Assembly (NCBI GenBank): GCA_028683995.1
Contig: JAQUGU010000109.1
Location: 1 to 5,923 of the forward strand
Source: Syntrophomonadaceae bacterium
Lineage (GTDB): Bacteria; Bacillota; Syntrophomonadia; Syntrophomonadales; Syntrophomonadaceae
Reading direction: 5' to 3'
Length of the DNA: 5,923 nucleotides
This document shows, in pieces, positions 4,155 through 5,923 of the stretch; positions within the stretch are counted from its first letter, which is position 1, and each line of letters begins with the position of its first letter. The translations under genes were made by a program, and so were the position numbers. The notes under the pieces were generated by a model. The model saw nothing but the letters and a program-made list of their open reading frames with translations, was not told the DNA's origin and ran no database searches.

Positions 4155-5923
4155 ATGGGTGTATCAATTAATTGGTTAAAGCAATATGTGGATTTCGACT
4201 GGAAACCGGAAGAATTAGCACACCGCCTTACCATGGCTGGTATCGCCATTGAAGGTGTAGATCAGGAAGACCATGATTTTATCCTGGATCTGGATCTGAC
4301 TCCCAACCGGGGTGATTGCCTGGGCATGATTAACCTGGCCCGGGAGGTAGCTGCACTGAGTGGTTCCAGTATCCGGTTACCTGATATTGTTATTAAAGAA
4401 AGCCAGGAAAATATAAACCAGTACATCAAAGTGGAAATAGAAGACCCCGATCTTTGCCAGCGTTATGCCGCTCGCCTGGTAAAGAATGTAAAAATTCAAG
4501 AATCACCCGCATGGCTGCAGAAAGCTCTGATTCATTCGGGTATACGGCCGATTAATAATGTGGTGGACGTAACCAACTATGTAATGTTGGAATGCAACCA
4601 GCCCCTGCATGCCTTTGACTATAACCTTCTGGGTAATACTATCCTGGTACGTCGGGCCCGGGCGGGGGAAAAGTTTACTACTTTAGATGAAGTGGAAAGA
4701 ACATTAGACCATGACATGCTGGTCATAACCGACGGCAGCAAACCAGTGGCCCTGGCCGGTATCATGGGTGGACTGGATAGCGAAATCCATGATGCCACCG
4801 TCAATGTATTACTGGAGTCAGCCTGGTTTTTAGGACCTAATATTCGTCGCACCTCGCGCAAAGTGGGGCTACGTAGCGAATCTTCCATACGTTTTGAAAA
4901 GGGAACCGATATAAACGGGGTGATATATGCGGTAAACCGTGCCGCTATGCTTATTCAGGAACTGGCCGGGGGTGAAGTGATAAAGGGTATCGAGGATGAA
5001 TATCCTAATCCCAGAAAGGATTTACAGGTAACCCTGCGCCCGGAACGGGTTAACTACTTGCTGGGTTTGAACCTGAACCCGTCTGAGATTCGTGCCTATT
5101 TGGAGCAATTGCAATTTCCGGTCAAGGAACGGAAAGGCAGTTTTGTTGTTGATATCCCCAGTTACCGTCCCGATATTGAAATCGAGGTTGACCTGATTGA
5201 AGAAGTAGCCCGTCTTCATGGTTATGATAAAATCGAACCAGGCTTACCGGGGGGAGAGACTACTCCTGGTGGTTTAACCACTTTTCAAAAGTTTCGGGAT
5301 GAAATTAAAAATATTATGTGCCAACACTTAAATGAAGTTATTAATTACAGCTTTATAAGCGAGGAAAATTTCCAGCGCTTATTATTACCGCAGGATAGCA
5401 ACCTGCGTAATGTGGTTAGGATTGCCAACCCCCTGTCAGAGGAACAGGCGGTTATGCGCACCTTGCTGCTTCCTGGTTTGCTGCAAAATGTAAGTAATAA
5501 CCTGGCTCGTAAAAATGAAAACCTGGGATTTTATGAGATGGGCGCAGTTTTTTCCCCGGCCGAATCAGGACTGCCGCTGGAGACAGTAAGACTGGGTGCT
5601 ATCGTCTGTGGTCACAGTGATGTGAACTGGACCCGGCACCGGGTGGAAATGGATTTTTTCTACCTGAAAGGAATAGTGGAAAATTTGCTGTGGCGATTAG
5701 GTTTGGAAGATTGCGAGTTTGTAGTCGCAAAAGATTCTTCCTATCACCCGGGCAGATCGGCGGTGCTCAAATACTATGGTGATGAACTGGGAATAATCGG
5801 TGAACTCCATCCTCTGGTACTGCAAAATTACGATATTAAACAGCGCTGCTGCGCTTTGGAGCTGGATGTGGAGAAACTATTTGCCCATAAGCGTACCCGT
5901 TTAATGGTGGACCAAATAGCTCG
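4155..5923 (+). CDS. pheT: Phenylalanyl-tRNA synthetase beta subunit, short form lacking the B2 domain (partial)
   Basis: The frame is open to the window end, giving 589 residues with the C-terminus missing. PheT partners PheS, binds tRNA and hydrolyses mischarged Tyr-tRNA. Residues 1-35 are the usual start (MGVSINWLKQYVDF...LTMAGIAIEGV). They are followed at once by DFILDLDLTPNRGDCLGM (41-58), which in the common long form comes only after an EMAP-like tRNA-binding domain of roughly 110 residues. Here that B2 domain is absent and the frame is intact. The B3/B4 editing region follows (INNVVDVTNYVMLECNQPLH at 133-152; GIMGG 202-206). Next are the B5 domain (about 292-365, with DIPSYRPDIEIEVDLIEEVA) and the synthetase-like core (VINYSF; NPLSEEQAVMRTLLLPGLL; YEMGAVF; YHPGRSA; GELHP). 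A C-terminal FDX-ACB domain would lie beyond the window. AGGGGGTGA (4142-4150) suits ATG 4155; the adjacent ATG 4152 is possible. Cotranscribed with pheS. Confidence 0.95.
   Translation, partial: MGVSINWLKQYVDFDWKPEELAHRLTMAGIAIEGVDQEDHDFILDLDLTPNRGDCLGMINLAREVAALSGSSIRLPDIVIKESQENINQYIKVEIEDPDLCQRYAARLVKNVKIQESPAWLQKALIHSGIRPINNVVDVTNYVMLECNQPLHAFDYNLLGNTILVRRARAGEKFTTLDEVERTLDHDMLVITDGSKPVALAGIMGGLDSEIHDATVNVLLESAWFLGPNIRRTSRKVGLRSESSIRFEKGTDINGVIYAVNRAAMLIQELAGGEVIKGIEDEYPNPRKDLQVTLRPERVNYLLGLNLNPSEIRAYLEQLQFPVKERKGSFVVDIPSYRPDIEIEVDLIEEVARLHGYDKIEPGLPGGETTPGGLTTFQKFRDEIKNIMCQHLNEVINYSFISEENFQRLLLPQDSNLRNVVRIANPLSEEQAVMRTLLLPGLLQNVSNNLARKNENLGFYEMGAVFSPAESGLPLETVRLGAIVCGHSDVNWTRHRVEMDFFYLKGIVENLLWRLGLEDCEFVVAKDSSYHPGRSAVLKYYGDELGIIGELHPLVLQNYDIKQRCCALELDVEKLFAHKRTRLMVDQIA

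Noticed and set aside
1..5923. A mobile or defence-type accessory system hidden in the window
   Set aside because: Every substantial frame belongs to a conserved translation-gene cluster in its usual order, with uniform orientation and style. No transposase, integrase, nuclease or toxin-like frame was found.

Overview
The window is a chromosomal translation-gene cluster, almost certainly from a low-to-mid GC Gram-positive bacterium of the class Clostridia. The gene order thrS, infC, rpmI, rplT, TrmH-family methylase, pheS, pheT, the tRNA-Phe T-box leader, the strong AGGAGG-type Shine-Dalgarno sites and the non-AUG infC start all point to Firmicutes. A syntrophic or Peptococcaceae-like clostridium is possible, but that is only an impression from sequence style. 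All genes lie on the + strand.

Layout. Positions 1-258 are the 3' end of thrS (anticodon-binding domain). Positions 259-510 are non-coding and hold two inverted copies of a 27-nt palindromic, REP-like repeat. A good sigma-A promoter (511-539) starts a leader of about 150 nt that ends in an intrinsic terminator (645-672). This is laid out like the L20-controlled leader known from other Firmicutes. It is followed by infC (697-1236, apparently starting on AUC), rpmI (1236-1430) and rplT (1450-1809), closed by a terminator at 1826-1852. Next come a TrmH/SpoU-family RNA 2'-O-methyltransferase (1893-2687) and a tiny YqzL-like protein gene (2752-2844) with its own promoter. A complete phenylalanine T-box riboswitch (about 2851-3098) then precedes pheS (3121-4143) and pheT (4155 to beyond the window end).

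How they work together. IF3, L35 and L20 are made from one tightly packed transcript. L20 probably feeds back on the leader terminator, and IF3 probably feeds back on its own AUC start codon. The methylase probably modifies rRNA. PheS and PheT form the phenylalanyl-tRNA synthetase, whose synthesis depends on uncharged tRNA-Phe through the T-box: specifier UUC, and acceptor-end bulge UGGU matching discriminator A.

No unknown multi-gene system is visible. The points most worth checking are a PheT that lacks the usual N-terminal EMAP-like tRNA-binding (B2) domain, the covarying inverted REP pair, the infC leader switch, the unlisted small YqzL-like gene, and a hairpin that could hide the T-box specifier.
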